The position numbers were made by a program, and so were the translations under genes. Positions 1-10,677 of a DNA stretch of 63,000 bases are shown here, in pieces (the stretch's first letter is position 1; every line of letters begins with the position of its first letter). Source of the DNA: Adiantum capillus-veneris (Eukaryota; Streptophyta; Polypodiopsida; Polypodiales; Pteridaceae); assembly GCA_014529385.2 (NCBI GenBank), contig CM043969.1, positions 24,166,446 through 24,229,445 of the forward strand, given 5' to 3'. Below the pieces are notes generated by a model, which made no database searches, was not told where the DNA came from, and worked only from the letters and a program-made list of their open reading frames with translations.

Positions 1-1
1 T

Positions 2-1747
2 GTCTTCCAAGAAGATGGACCTGCACGTGCAAGACAAAATGTCAGGGCTCAAGAGGAGCAAGGACAGGATAGAGTGGAACCACAGGTTGTGCCTGAGCTT
101 GAGCCACCTATTGTGCGTAGATCTGGACGTGTCACACGACCTCCTGATAGGTTTGTTCCATCTATGAACTATGTCATGTTGACTGATTGCAATGAGCCTT
201 CATGTTACAAGGAAGCAGTGCAAATGAAGGACTCCGGGAATTGGCAATTAGCCATGCAGTCAGAGATGACAGCTCTGCATAAAAACAAGACATGGAAGCT
301 AGTTAAATTACCACAGGGCAAAAAGGCTCTACCTTGTAAATGGATTTACAGGTATAAGATCACCGCTCATGATAGTCAGCCAAAGTACAAAGCAAGGCTT
401 GTTGCCAAGGGCTTTAAGCAAGAACAAGGCATTGACTTTGATGAAGTCTTCTCTCCGGTGGTCAAGATGACTACATTGAGATGCTTTCTTGCATTGGTTT
501 CCATATTTGATTTGGTGTTGCACCAAATGGATGTCAAGACAGCGTTCTTGCATGGTGATTTAGATTTGGAAATTTACATGCAGCAGCCAGAAGGGTTTGT
601 TGAGAAAGGCAAGGAAGATTGGGTATGCCAGTTGTTAAAGAGTCTTTATGGCTTAAAACAATCACCGAGGGCATGGTACCATAAATTCCACAAGTTTATG
701 CTTTCTCAAGCCTACAAATGTAGTGAGTTCGATCACTGTCTATATACAAAGAAGGCTAAGGATGGTAGTTGGCTGATCCTTATTTTGTATGTGGATGACA
801 TGTTGATTGCTGGCAAGCACTTGGAAGAAATTTCAGCTTTGAAGTCAAAGATGGCAAAATCGTTTGACATGAAAGACATGGGTGAGGCAAGTCATATCCT
901 TGGTATGCGCATTGAGAGAGACAGATCAAAGAAGTTGATTTGGTTATCTCAAATAGAGTATATTGACAAGGTTTTGCAACGTTTCAATATGGAGAAGGGA
1001 AAGACACTGAGTGTTCCATTGCCACCATATGTGAAACTTAGCAAACAAGATTGTCCGGTGTCTGAGGAAGAACAGGCTGAAATGGATAAGATTCCATATG
1101 CGTCTGCAGTGGGTAGTTAGATGTATGCAATGATTGCTACTCGCCCAGACATTGCATTTGTAGTGGGAGTAGTAAGTCGATACATGTCAAACCCAGGCAA
1201 GAAACATTGGGAGGCAGTGAAAGGAATATTGAGATACCTGAAAGCTACAAAGAGTATGCGTATATGCTATGGGAGTCAGGAGCTAAGTGTAAAGGGCTTT
1301 ACAGACTCAGATTATGCAGGTGACTTAGACAACCGAAGGTCTACGTCAGGGTATGTCTTTACATTGGCTGGTGGAGCAGTATCATGGCGTTCTAGATTAC
1401 AAGATTGTGTTACTCAGTCTACTACAGAGGTTGAATATGTTGCAGCATCAGAGGCATGCAAAGAACCAATTTGGCTTAATCGACTAGTAACAGATTTGGG
1501 AATCAAAGAAGAGATGCCTGTGTTATATTGTGATAGTCAAAGTGCTATACAATTGGCTTGCAATCCACTTTATCACTAAAAGACAAAGCATGTGGATGTG
1601 AAGTATCATTTCATCAGGGAAATGCTCGAGGATAAGCAACTTCAGCTTGTCAAAGTTCACACCACAGAAAATCCTGCTGATCTACTTACAAAAGGACTTC
1701 CCTCAGAGAGCTTTGTGCATTTTCGCAAGTAGTTAGGTGTAGGGTAG
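2..1747 (+). pseudogene. CopA copy 1: copia pol 3' part (RT and RNase H), broken
   Basis: This is the C-terminal part of a Ty1/copia polyprotein, cut at the left by the window edge. The frame opens with the low-complexity linker after integrase (VFQEDGPARARQNV), then the copia reverse transcriptase: KWIYRYKI, the MDVKTAFLHGDL motif, and the YVDDML active site near 790. The copia RNase H follows, with TDSDYAGD, the STTEVEYVAASEA helix and CDSQSAIQLA. Three in-frame stops break it: TAG at 1118-1120, TAA at 1577-1579 and TAG at 1730-1732. The frame resumes after each and ends naturally in LGVG at 1747. The minus-strand copy at 44986-47612 lacks these three stops and is otherwise nearly identical, so this copy is a recent but dead insertion. 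Downstream lie the polypurine tract and 3' LTR. Confidence 0.93.
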
Positions 1748-1822
1748 TACATCACTTCTCTACATCTCTTGTATATTAGCTTGTATAGTAGCTTCTCTCA
1801 CACTTAAAGTACCACATTGGAC

Positions 1823-1836
1823 TTTAAGTGGGAGGT
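1823..1836 (+). other. CopA polypurine tract
   Basis: A purine-rich run (AAGTGGGAGGTTGT) directly precedes the TG of the LTR, where plus-strand DNA synthesis is primed. The same run precedes the 3' LTR of the second CopA copy on the minus strand (44900-44913). Confidence 0.75.
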
Positions 1837-2028
1837 TGTTGGGGCATAAAGCCCAATGTGGTCGCCCAGGTAAGTGGGCGGGCCGCCAGGTATGTACACA
1901 TATTCTTTTGTAAAAACCTAATAAGAACTCACTATGCTCTACACATTACAGTAGAGCGAGTTCACCATATCGTCGTGCTCTTCTTCTCGCACTCTCTCTC
2001 GCGTCGCACTTCCGCTCGTACTCCTTCA
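1837..2028 (+). repeat. CopA 3' LTR (192 bp)
   Basis: The LTR starts TGTTGGGG and ends CTCCTTCA. It matches the two 192-bp LTRs at 44708-44899 and 49180-49371 (opposite strand) over its full length. The next five bases, TAGCG, are the likely target-site duplication; the same TAGCG occurs uninterrupted at the matching place in the related GyD element near 27400. The left duplicate lies outside the window. Confidence 0.93.
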
Positions 2029-2033
2029 TAGCG

Positions 2034-2151
2034 TACCTACCAAATCCCATTCACAGGCAACCATCGGAAAGACCATGTGAAACATTTGTGAAAAGTAACG
2101 AGGGTACCTCTCACCCCAGGCAGGAGGGGATGACTCTAGCATACTAGCCAT
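2034..2151 (-). pseudogene. GyD copy B: small 3' accessory ORF, cut by CopA
   Basis: On the minus strand an ORF starts with ATG at 2151-2149. It matches the first ~39 codons of the accessory ORF at 27133-27516 in element D (shared GERYP, CEWDLV). It stops abruptly at 2034, where CopA inserted. I do not recognise the product. It lies 3' of the post-integrase protease-like domain in both copies, so it is a family feature rather than a chance ORF. Confidence 0.5.
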
Positions 2152-2638
2152 ATCTGTACACGCAAATAGATGATGGTTAGAGTGCAAATATTACAAGAGT
2201 CGTGTTCTTGTGCATAATGTGTTTTTATGATTTTGTGTTATGGCTCTTGGTCTTTTACTTTTTTATCTTGTTTTTGTGAGTATAAGTCCATATACATCCC
2301 CTTAGATTGGAGATTGAGAAGTCAGGGAGGAAGGTTGAGAGGGAAGCAAGTGAATGATGGATGTCAGCAAGCACTCCCCCCTTCCTTGGGTAGATCATAC
2401 CTTTCAGAATGATGTCGTCACCCTTTGAAACCAGTTGTTCCAAGTTGTTATAGGTGAAGGCTTTAACCAATAGTTTTTGACCGCCCTATGCGTTTCATCT
2501 AGTTGCAAGGGTGGTAAGGTACTCTCCCATGATTTTATTTGCAACATTGTTGTAGGTGGTGAACTTACAACGGGAGGTAAAAAGTCTTTCTTGCTTGTAT
2601 GGAATGTACAATGGTAGGTGGAGGTTGTGTCGAAGCTT
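2152..2638 (-). other. GyD copy B: 3' region without a clear gene
   Basis: This stretch is homologous to 27517-28020 of element D. It includes a conserved tract rich in CCTTCCTTGGGTAGATCATACC. Short ORFs occur on both strands, but none keeps its frame between the two copies well enough to call. Confidence 0.45.
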
Positions 2639-3200
2639 CTATTTCCGTATAGGAACTACACAAAGAGCAAGAAACTTCATTTGGTTTCCTTGTTCCTGAG
2701 CTAGGTGGAACAAATCGTTCTTTCTTTGGTACCCAAGGACTATGGCTTGAGTGGCAGGGCTAAAAGTTGGTTTCTGTGTTGTGACACCCCCTGTCCCCCA
2801 ATCAATAGTGCATTTGGTGTCTATCATCCATGTGCGTCCTAGGTTTATATTACCCTCCATAGTTCCAACATGCATGACCAAAAAGTCTTGAGCTACAACC
2901 CCATTGTCATAACTGACAGAAGTGTGCCAGATTTCAAAAACCACAGTTTTTTCTTGTTGACACCCTTGACTTGGATAATACTCTCAGATAGAGGTGGCTT
3001 CCCTAACTGACACCACACCCCATATGATAGCAGATTATATTTAGCACCCGTGTCCAATAAGGCGTTATATAGCACTTTTCCATAGGTGCTGTTTAGCTCA
3101 ATAGGGTATCGTAGAGGTGTGTCAGAGTCCAACCAATCCTCGTCGGTTTCAACGTGGAGTGCATGTGTGACTCCAAGGTTAGCCTCTCGTTTTCGTCTTA
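2639..3200 (-). pseudogene. GyD copy B: second retropepsin-like domain, downstream of integrase
   Basis: In the same minus-strand frame as the integrase to its right, an EDWLDSDTPLRYPIELN segment leads into ALLDTGAKYNLLSYGVW, a typical retropepsin active-site strand (DTGA). After a shift at an A-run near 2950 the domain continues with the body strands and NINLGRTWM, matching the ILGRPWM motif that closes retroviral-type proteases, followed by CTIDWG. So a nearly whole aspartic-protease fold sits after integrase. The family also carries a conventional protease between gag and RT (32608-33057 in element D). The GyE element has a homologous post-integrase domain at 10678-11514. The catalytic Asp is intact here. 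The role is unknown; the copy is broken by the frameshift and the TGA near 3212. Confidence 0.75.
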
Positions 3201-4593
3201 TGCGTTGTTGTCACTCCTTAGCCTTAGCTTGATCTTGCATCTTCTTCAATTCTGTTTGTGCCTTGGCTACCTTTTTTGTATGGATGGCATGTAGCTCCTC
3301 CTGGCTTAAAGGATCATAGTATCTTTTAAATTTGTTTCCATTGAGGAATCCAATGGTTTAAAATTTATCAAGAGTCTCCACACGAATGGTTCCTTGTGGG
3401 GTGATTTTGCATACTCTATATGGTCCTTTTCCTGCATATTTCAACCTTTTCTTTTCATTACGCACTCCATACATAAGGACTTTATCACCAACATTGATAT
3501 CTTTGTTCTTTAGATGACGGTCAAACCATTTCTTCCTCCTATCTTTCTCCACAAGTGCATTTTGCACAGCTAATTGCCTCTCTTCATCTAGCCTTTCAAG
3601 GATATATAATCGCTCAACTAAGGGGTTATCGTCCCAACCTTCTTGAGAAGCTACTCGAAGACTAGGAACGACAAACTCCCATGGCATAACCGCTTCTTGG
3701 CCATACACCATCTTAAATGGTGTGTAGTTAATGGAAACTTTGTACGCAGTATGATAAGCCCATAGAGCTGATGTAAGCTTTAAATCCCAATCTGTGTGAT
3801 GAGCTTCCACCGTTTTGGTCAAGATAGAGACTAAGGTCTTGTTGGTGCTCTTAGCTTGGCCATTTGCTTGTGGATAATAAGGTGTGGACTTATGGTGAGC
3901 TATCATAAAGTTGGTAGTGAGTTCTTTTATTATTCCATTTATAAAATGAGTACCATTGTCACTCACAATCTCAAAGGGACAACCAAATCTTGTAATAATT
4001 TTCTCAAAGAGAAACTTGGCAGTTAACCTCGCATCGGACTTACGTGTCGCCCTGGCTTCCACCCACTTTCTCACATAGTCAGTGGCAACGATAATATATC
4101 GAGATTGAGTGCTACGAGCTGCTGGACTAATTGGGCCTACAAAGTCCAAACCCCATTTTTCAAATGGTTGAGTCACTTTAACAGGATGTAAGGAAATCTT
4201 ACCCTTTCGTTGTGTGATCTTGTAACGTTGGCATTCATCACATCGTTTTGCAAAAAGTGTTGCATCCTTGAATAAGGTAGGCCACCAATAGCCTGATTGC
4301 AACACCTTTCTAGCTGTTAGCTCCCCTGAGAAATGTCCTTCGGCTATACCCATGTGGGCTTCTTGCAGTATGTATAAATACTCATCCTCACGGGCACAAC
4401 GTCTAAGAATATCATCCTTCCCTAGCTTGTAGAGAGAACCTGCAATGAGAGAGTAAGGTTCACATTCTTTTAACAGTTTTCGAGCTATGTCTTTAGGAAG
4501 CTCTTTGGGTGGAAAACCATTAACTAGAAAGTTCACAATCTTCTCACTCCATTCAGGTATGGTTTCGACTAGGAATAGAGAAGTATCGGGCAA
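3201..4593 (-). pseudogene. GyD copy B: integrase
   Basis: This is a Ty3/gypsy integrase that inserts the element DNA into the genome. Running leftwards on the minus strand, a tether leads to the H2C2 zinc-binding module (EAHMGIAEGHF ... CDECQ). Next is the rve catalytic core, with Asp in GLDFVGPI, Asp in VSDNGTHF and Glu replaced by Lys in GQAKSTNKTL (other copies read AES). The C-terminal SH3-like part follows (KWFDRHLKNKDINVGDKVL, GKGPYRV). A TAA at 3358-3360 interrupts the same frame before it runs into the post-integrase protease. The long open frame shows only moderate decay, but the lost Glu and the stops make it non-functional. Confidence 0.9.
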
Positions 4594-5341
4594 CTCATCA
4601 TCGACTCCAATAGGGGCTTCACCATTGGGTATGCGCTACAAATGATCCGCCATGACATGTATTTTACCAGGTCTCACCACAATGGTAAAATCAAACTCAA
4701 GGAGAATTAACAACCATCGTGTAATTCTTCCCGTGGAACAAGGTTTATTTACTAGATACAACAAGGCTTGATGATCAACATAGAACACAAATTTGGCCAG
4801 AAGGTAGTAGCAAAGTTTCTTCACTGCATAAATCATACCTAAACCTCCTCGCTCTGTAGTGGTGTAGTTTCTCTCGGCATCATTCAATTGACGACTTGCA
4901 AAGCTAATGGGGTAGAGCAATTTTTGTTCTTCTGGTTGATCTAGAACACACCCAATAGCAAAATTTGATGCATCAATATGCACATGGAAAATTACATTCC
5001 AATCGGGCACTTGTAGAATAGGAGCGCTAGTCAAGGTCTTTTTCAATGACTCATAAGCATGGTCACACTTTGCAGTCCATTGGAACTCAATAAGAAGCTC
5101 GTACAAAGGACGAGCTATCTCGACAAAGTTTAAAATAAACCATCGGTGATAACCAACATGGCACATGAACCTTTGAACTCCTTTATAGTTTGTAGGTGGT
5201 GGCAATTCATCAATGGCTTTAATTTTGCTCTCATCTGTGGAAATCCCATTTTTGGACACTATATGCCCTTAAATGACTCCATGTTTAACCCAAAATTGGC
5301 ATTTGAAAGGTTTAAGGAAATGCGATACAATCTACACTTTA
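4594..5341 (-). pseudogene. GyD copy B: RT C-terminus, RNase H and tether
   Basis: The fragment starts at the right in the RT connection (QFWVKHGV, then GHIVSKNGIST after a TAA near 5267). It runs through the thumb region (NYKGVQRFMCHVGYH) into a gypsy RNase H with VHIDASN, TTERGGLGMIY and FYVDHQALLYL, so its catalytic acidic positions are largely kept. A TAG at 4636-4638 lies at the RNase H/tether boundary. The RT palm with its FLDD box is missing: homology to element D (30676-31263) ends at about 5341, where unrelated sequence begins. Confidence 0.9.
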
Positions 5342-8300
5342 TATATCATTGCACAGGAGAGATCTGACAGACTCTTGACGAATGTCATGGCGCCCGTTAG
5401 GGTTTTCACCATGTATTCCTCTGTCGCTTGGCCTCTCTCTAGAGCTGGAAGCCTAGGGAAATCGAGCCATGTTGGCCTTTTCTTGTGCAGTGCTTCATGC
5501 GCTTGCAATGTCCTTACTCTGGGTACAAGACATAATGTTGGATCTTTCTGTAAGGCTACAGGTGCTCTTGTGAACAGAATCAGGTACCTCGGATTCTTGT
5601 TCAACCAGCTTAACCTCCACTTTGGGTGGTCTTTATTTGCACCATCTTCTTACATATCCTTGTACAGCCTTTCTTTTACCTGTAAGAGTTCTACCTTGAT
5701 GAGAGGGTATGGCAGGGATAGCTGGTGCCATTGAGCATTGATTTGATTGGGAGTGAGTTGAGTGATGTTGACAGAGTGTAAAACTCTCAACTTCCAATCC
5801 ATAGAGGTCTTCCACTGCTCATCCACACCTTAGGTGATCTTTTCCTTCAATGCGTCTTCTTAAGATTTTGACAGCTGGACCATTGGCACTGTATCTTCGT
5901 CAGTAATGTGGACCTGAAAGTCTTCATCACCACTCGGCTCTGCTGTAGACTGCGTCTCAAATTCAGCAAATGCGACCGAGGGAATGCCAATTTGGGGCGG
6001 CTCTGAAGTGCCTGCCTCTTCCTGTGTGTCGGGATTTCCATGTTTGAGGAGTTGATTCATACGCTTCAGTTCTGCAATCTCCTTTAGGAGCTCCTCCTCT
6101 CTTTGGACCCGCATCAGTGCCAGGTCTTTGCGCTGTGACTGTTCAAGCTTCAATTCCAGTTCTAGATCTCTGTTTTTATTTTCAAGTGCCTTGTACACTT
6201 CATCTGTTCCCTTGATTGAGGCCATTGCTGGATTTTCTCTGATTTGCCGCAAGAAAATGGCCTGATCATTGATTCTCTATTTGGACTATTGCAGAGAAGC
6301 ATTGACTACATCTAACTGCACTTGAATCTTCTGAGCTGACAGAGAGGTGGTAAGAAGTTCATTCGTCACTTCTGTCAGCTGCTCGTCTTTCACCTTGCAG
6401 GCATCAGATAACTTAGTGAGGAGGTCACCTAACTCCTCCATTTCCTTTTGTTGTTTGTCCCTGGCTATCTGATGCTGTTTGGCTTCTATCTTTAGCTCTT
6501 GCACTTGCCTTTGGAGATTAGTGATAGTAATCATCTTGTCATCGAGCTCTCCTTGTAGAGCATCGATAACCATTTCTAGTTCTTTGGCTTTTGTGCTGCG
6601 GTTTAAGGCTGGTGAGCGGAGTTTCTCCGTCACGTCTTGCATCTGCCTTGCATACTCGTTTACTTGTAAAATTACTTCGTCATTGGACTACCTCTCCTCC
6701 TGTCTTGCTAGTTGGGATGTGCCTGCAGCCTCTTGTGTTGCTTCTTGCTGTGTTGTAAGTGCTGGTGGCACTGTAGAGGTGGATGCTTATTCTTTGCCTT
6801 GGCCATCCTGAGGCTTTGATGCCTCGGCAGTTTCTGACTGAGTGGAAATAGCTGGTGTGGTCTTAACCCTTATCGTCTCTTCAGGTGCTGGCCTTTCTGC
6901 CTTCTCTGGCTCGGGCTCTTTCTCGTGTGCAGTGGTATGCTCTTTTGATGTATCTACCTCTTTATCAGTTTCTCTTGCCGGCTTTTGAGTTTCTGATGCT
7001 GCCTGCTCCGGTTCGGGCTCGACTTCTTTTTCCTCCTGTTGTTCGGTGTGGTCAGCTTTTTGTGTAGCTTCTGTTTGGTGGGTGAATTTAGAATTGTTTT
7101 CTTTTTCGGTCTCGGCTTCTTCATTGGTATCTTGGCCTAGCGATGATGGTGGTGGACTAGGCATGGGATGGTCCTGGTGTTCCGACGGCGGTGAGGTGGG
7201 TCGGGGAGATGCCTGGTTTTTCTCTTGGGTCACCGCTTCCTTAGCTTTCTTTGCCGCTTCTTCTGCCTCTTTTAGCTTTAGGGATTCAGCCTCCTTGTAC
7301 ATTCTTTCTAAATAATCTTTTGGATCCTCGGCCTCTTTTATTGTATAATGCTTTGTTCGAGGTCCTTTCAGGCCTGTGGGTACCCACTTTTCTGGCTCCT
7401 TTCCTTATGCTTGCCTACTGCGCTGATAAGCCTATTTTTCTCTTTCAAATCGTGCTTGTTTTTGAGCTGGCTCCTCTTGGTGGGCAGCCACAGCTTTCCT
7501 CTTCATCTCCTCCCTTCTAGCTCTCTTTTCTTTGTTGTCAGAGCTTTCGCTGTTGTGTCGCTGTAATGAGCTATCATCTGATTCATCGCCTGATTTAAAA
7601 GATCTTTTACCTGATCTTGTAGCTCTTGGAGAGGGTTGTGCTGCCAAGATCCATGTTTTTCGATATGAGGCAGGCGGTAGGTTGTCAGCCATGCCGATGG
7701 CATGATAGGCTATTCTTGTCAACACTCTCGGCGCGCCCAAGTATGTGATTCTACCCTCCTTCTTGGTGGCCTTTAGTGTGGTCAAGACATACTGCGTGTG
7801 GTCCACATGATGCCTTGTTGTTGACTTCAGAACTTGAATAAAGGTGGTGGCCACGACGTGATTTGGTGTCGTGTACCTTGGTGGCCTTTTGGCCAGGAAA
7901 TGGAAGTGTTGATGGTACAGACGGGCTAGCTCTTCCACCTGTTTGTGGATGAGATTGGCGAATGTAGCCGCGGCTGTCCCCTTGGTAAATGTGCCCGCGG
8001 TTTTCCTTTCTCTTGCCCGCATGGTCATTCCTTCAGTGGGCAGTCTGAGTGCCTTTGCCACTATTTTGTTTGTAAATTAAACCTCGACCTTGTTCCCTTG
8101 GGTGTCTGATATCTGGGTGGTTCCGTCTTCTTTAATGGTGAAAAAAGCTCGTAAGCTTTCTGAAAGTTCCCTCCGCAAGGCTCTTGTTCGTAGAAATGTT
8201 GTAGCCCCAACCTACAGTTAGCTTCTTTGGTTTTTGGCTTTGCAGCTACATCGTAGACCTCTTTAGGCAAGAGTTGCAACTCCACCTGATGCCCTTCTTC

Positions 8301-8471
8301 ACTCTTGAACCTGCCAGTGAAGACCCTGGTGTGGTGTTCATCCAGCTGTTCTTTAGAAAGATAGGATGCTTTTGCCGCCTTGACTGACTCGGGGTCCAGT
8401 TGATACGCAGGCAATTCTTGTAGTTTCTCTTTTTAGTTTAGCTTCTTCTTGGCCTTCTACACGGCTTGCAT
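5342..8471 (-). pseudogene. Large accessory ORF of GyE (~1000 codons), coiled-coil, unknown function
   Basis: A single minus-strand frame runs from about 8064 to 5342, interrupted by only a handful of stops (for example TAG at 7432, TAA near 7403, TAA at 5860). A one-base-shifted N-terminal part extends to an ATG at 8471-8469. In order: a basic/mixed N-terminal region; a compact domain near 7940-7660 (RYTTPNHVVATTFIQVL ... YLGAPRVLTRIAYHAIGM); a K/E-rich helix; a P/E/T-rich spacer (7300-6790); long heptad coiled coils (6640-6060); an acidic segment; and a C-terminal part cut off at 5341. The middle domain loosely recalls the ORF1 proteins of some plant Tat/Ogre gypsy elements, but that is only an impression. 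It shares orientation with GyE and lies 3' of its integrase, so it is probably a GyE accessory ORF; a separately captured gene remains possible. Confidence 0.6.
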
Positions 8472-8476
8472 TGCTC

Positions 8477-9520
8477 CTGTTCAGTGAATAGAGTGTAAAG
8501 TTATCAGAGTTATTAGATTTTTCTATGGAATGTCCTTTTAGACTGAAATGTTGATAATCTGGTCCAAATTGCTTCAAATCAATTTTTGAACAAGCAAAGA
8601 TGCATAAAATCATGCAAGGAACAAAAGTGTATGGTCAAAACAAAAATTTGCAACCAAAGTAAATAATTGCGATTATTTACAGCTGAGAAAAATTTTCAAT
8701 TTTTTGCAAACTTGGCTTTATAGGCTTGAAGTATATGCTAAATACATGCTCTGAGTGAAGTATGGGCTCATTTGGATGCACAGGTTGAAAATGGTACCAG
8801 ATTTTGGCTTTAGGTCTCTGAAACAGTAGATATAAAGGAAATTTCAGATTTTGAACTCCAAATTGATTCAAAATTGGCTAGTGGGCTTATCACAACATGT
8901 ACTCTAGATGTATGATGACAAAATATCCAAATTCTCCAATTTTGAGCAAAAAGTAAATAATCATGATTATTAACTTTTCTTCCAAAATTGACATTTTTTT
9001 TTGGCATAAATTGGTTCTAGGCATGGTATAGACCTTGGGTTTGAGATATGAGGTGATTTGGATCAAGAAAAGTTGTTCATAACCCGGATTTTGGCTTGCA
9101 AGGACTTCTTTGCGTTTTCCGGCAATTTTACAAGTAATGGGTGGTCATTTTGGCTCATACTTGATTTTTGGCATATAATAGGTGTGTACACATGATGGGT
9201 GAGGTGATTTGACAATTTCCAAGCAAAAATAAAGCAAAAGTAAATAATCGTGATTGTTTACAACAGTGACAAAAACTTTACAAATCTCACAAATTTTGAC
9301 CTAAACATGTTTCATACACCTAATACAAGTCCTAAATTGAATTTGGTTAAGTTTGGTCATGCCGGCATCACTTTGTGCTCTGTCGACTCTGAAATCACCG
9401 TTTTTTGTGATTACGCTGTCTGTTGGATTGGTCGGTCACCTTTGAGGCTTTGGTTTTTTCTAAGGCTTTAGACTAGCTACTGGCCGTACAAAATGGATCA
9501 TTATCGAGTAAAGAACTTAC
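8477..9520 (-). other. Predicted intron ahead of the large accessory ORF
   Basis: On the minus strand, GTAAGT at 9520-9515 is a consensus donor, and CTGAACAG|G ending at 8477 is a good acceptor. The acceptor lies five bases before the ATG at 8471. All three palindromic repeat copies of this region fall between them. This rests on motif reading only; no transcript is available. Confidence 0.4.
8659..9261. repeat. Palindromic repeat array 1 (period ~290 bp)
   Basis: Three copies of a 22-bp near-palindrome, made of half-site GTAAATAATC(A/G) and its complement, lie at 8659-8680, 8953-8974 and 9240-9261, spaced 294 and 287 bp. Each carries one or two changes from perfect symmetry. Flanking bases are also partly shared with array 2: GTGGGCTTATCACAACATG at 8882 resembles a segment at 20842. 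The units are therefore degenerate ~285-bp tandem repeats around a palindromic core. Confidence 0.8.
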
Positions 9521-10276
9521 CCCTCATGTCCCGTGTGAGACGGCGCTGAAAAAGATCAACTGTGGGCTCCGAAAATGACGTGCGAAAGAAGCCGAAAACT
9601 CTCTCTGCAAAGGCTCCAAGTGGAAATGAGGTGGTTTTAGCCTGCCGTGGATATCTATACCTGGACTTCCCGAACCAATTTTTTCCAGATTCCCTCGTTA
9701 GTCCTACTAGGCCGTGAAATCTATGTTAGACTCAAAAATTTCCCTGATCGGATTTCTGTAGCTCATTCTGCAAGAATTTTGCAAAAGTAGGCCTGATCGC
9801 CTAATTTAGGCTTCCTGCTTTCGTCTTCTGATTTTGTTGAAAATTTTTGTGCTTGTCCGCCTTGTCCTTCTGATCACCATCATGTCTTCAATTTTTCCAT
9901 ATGAGCTTTCTCGCTATTTATTATTAATTTTGACTTGCTTATTTAAAAAAATCAAAGAAAATAGTAAAATACTCTAAAAAAGTAAAGTAAAAATCCATTA
10001 ATTAAGAAAATCACTTGAAAAACACAGCTTTATTGTTGGATTTCTCCATTTTTAATCCTCCTTATCAACAAAAATGATGAAAAATACCCAAAAAGGGACT
10101 ATTTGATGATTTTCTGATAGTATATACACTATTTACATTCATCGGGAAGATATTATCAATGAATTTTCCCTTGTCGATGAATTATAAGGGCATTATTAGG
10201 TAGTTTTGCAAAAAATCACACGTTAACATGGAACTTTTTCCTCGCTCTTCAAACATTGCCCTTGATTACTTAGTAC
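9521..10276. other. AT-rich non-coding stretch of GyE
   Basis: No ORF of note and no LTR end, PBS or tRNA was found. The right part (9900-10250) is very AT-rich. It lies between the coding tail of the GyE pol region and the predicted intron of the accessory ORF. Confidence 0.5.
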
Positions 10277-10677
10277 TTAGTGCCCTTCCACCCCTCTTAG
10301 ATGGCGTACTCTGGGATGACTGCGTGCATGGGTTGAACAATTGTGTCTATGCATTGCTGTGATTGGCTCTACCATGATATGAAGATCAATGCAATTCAAA
10401 CCAATATGTTGTGCAAGAGCTGGGTCTTGAGTAAATACCTCAAGTGTTTCCGATGTCGAGGTTTGCTGTTGATGTCTTTTAAAGAGCAAATCCTGTAGCT
10501 TTTGTGCTCTCTGTTTGATTGTACCATCAGAGTGTTTTAGCACGCTGATTGCTTGGGCTATTGGTAGCACGTTAGACTGTTGTCGAGCTTTTTCGTGCCA
10601 TTGGTAGCTCGATCGGCTTGGTGCTGCATGGTGTGTTGGAGTCTGTTGAGACTTAACTCGCCACTGCTTGATTGGTT
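10277..10677 (-). pseudogene. GyE: basic C-terminal tail after the second protease
   Basis: A minus-strand ORF of 134 codons (MKPIKQWRVKSQQTPTHH ...) continues from the region downstream of the second protease-like domain after a frame change. It is rich in Q, H, S and R with no recognisable motif. I read it as the decayed end of the pol polyprotein. Confidence 0.4.

Noticed and set aside
6479-7566. Plus-strand Ser/Leu-rich ORFs opposite the accessory coiled-coil ORF
   Set aside because: They are antisense shadows; the minus-strand frame is far longer and has ordered protein features.
8659-9261. Evenly spaced palindromes suggested a CRISPR-like array
   Set aside because: Spacing is ~285 bp, the spacers are themselves similar to each other, the DNA is eukaryotic, and no cas-like gene is present.
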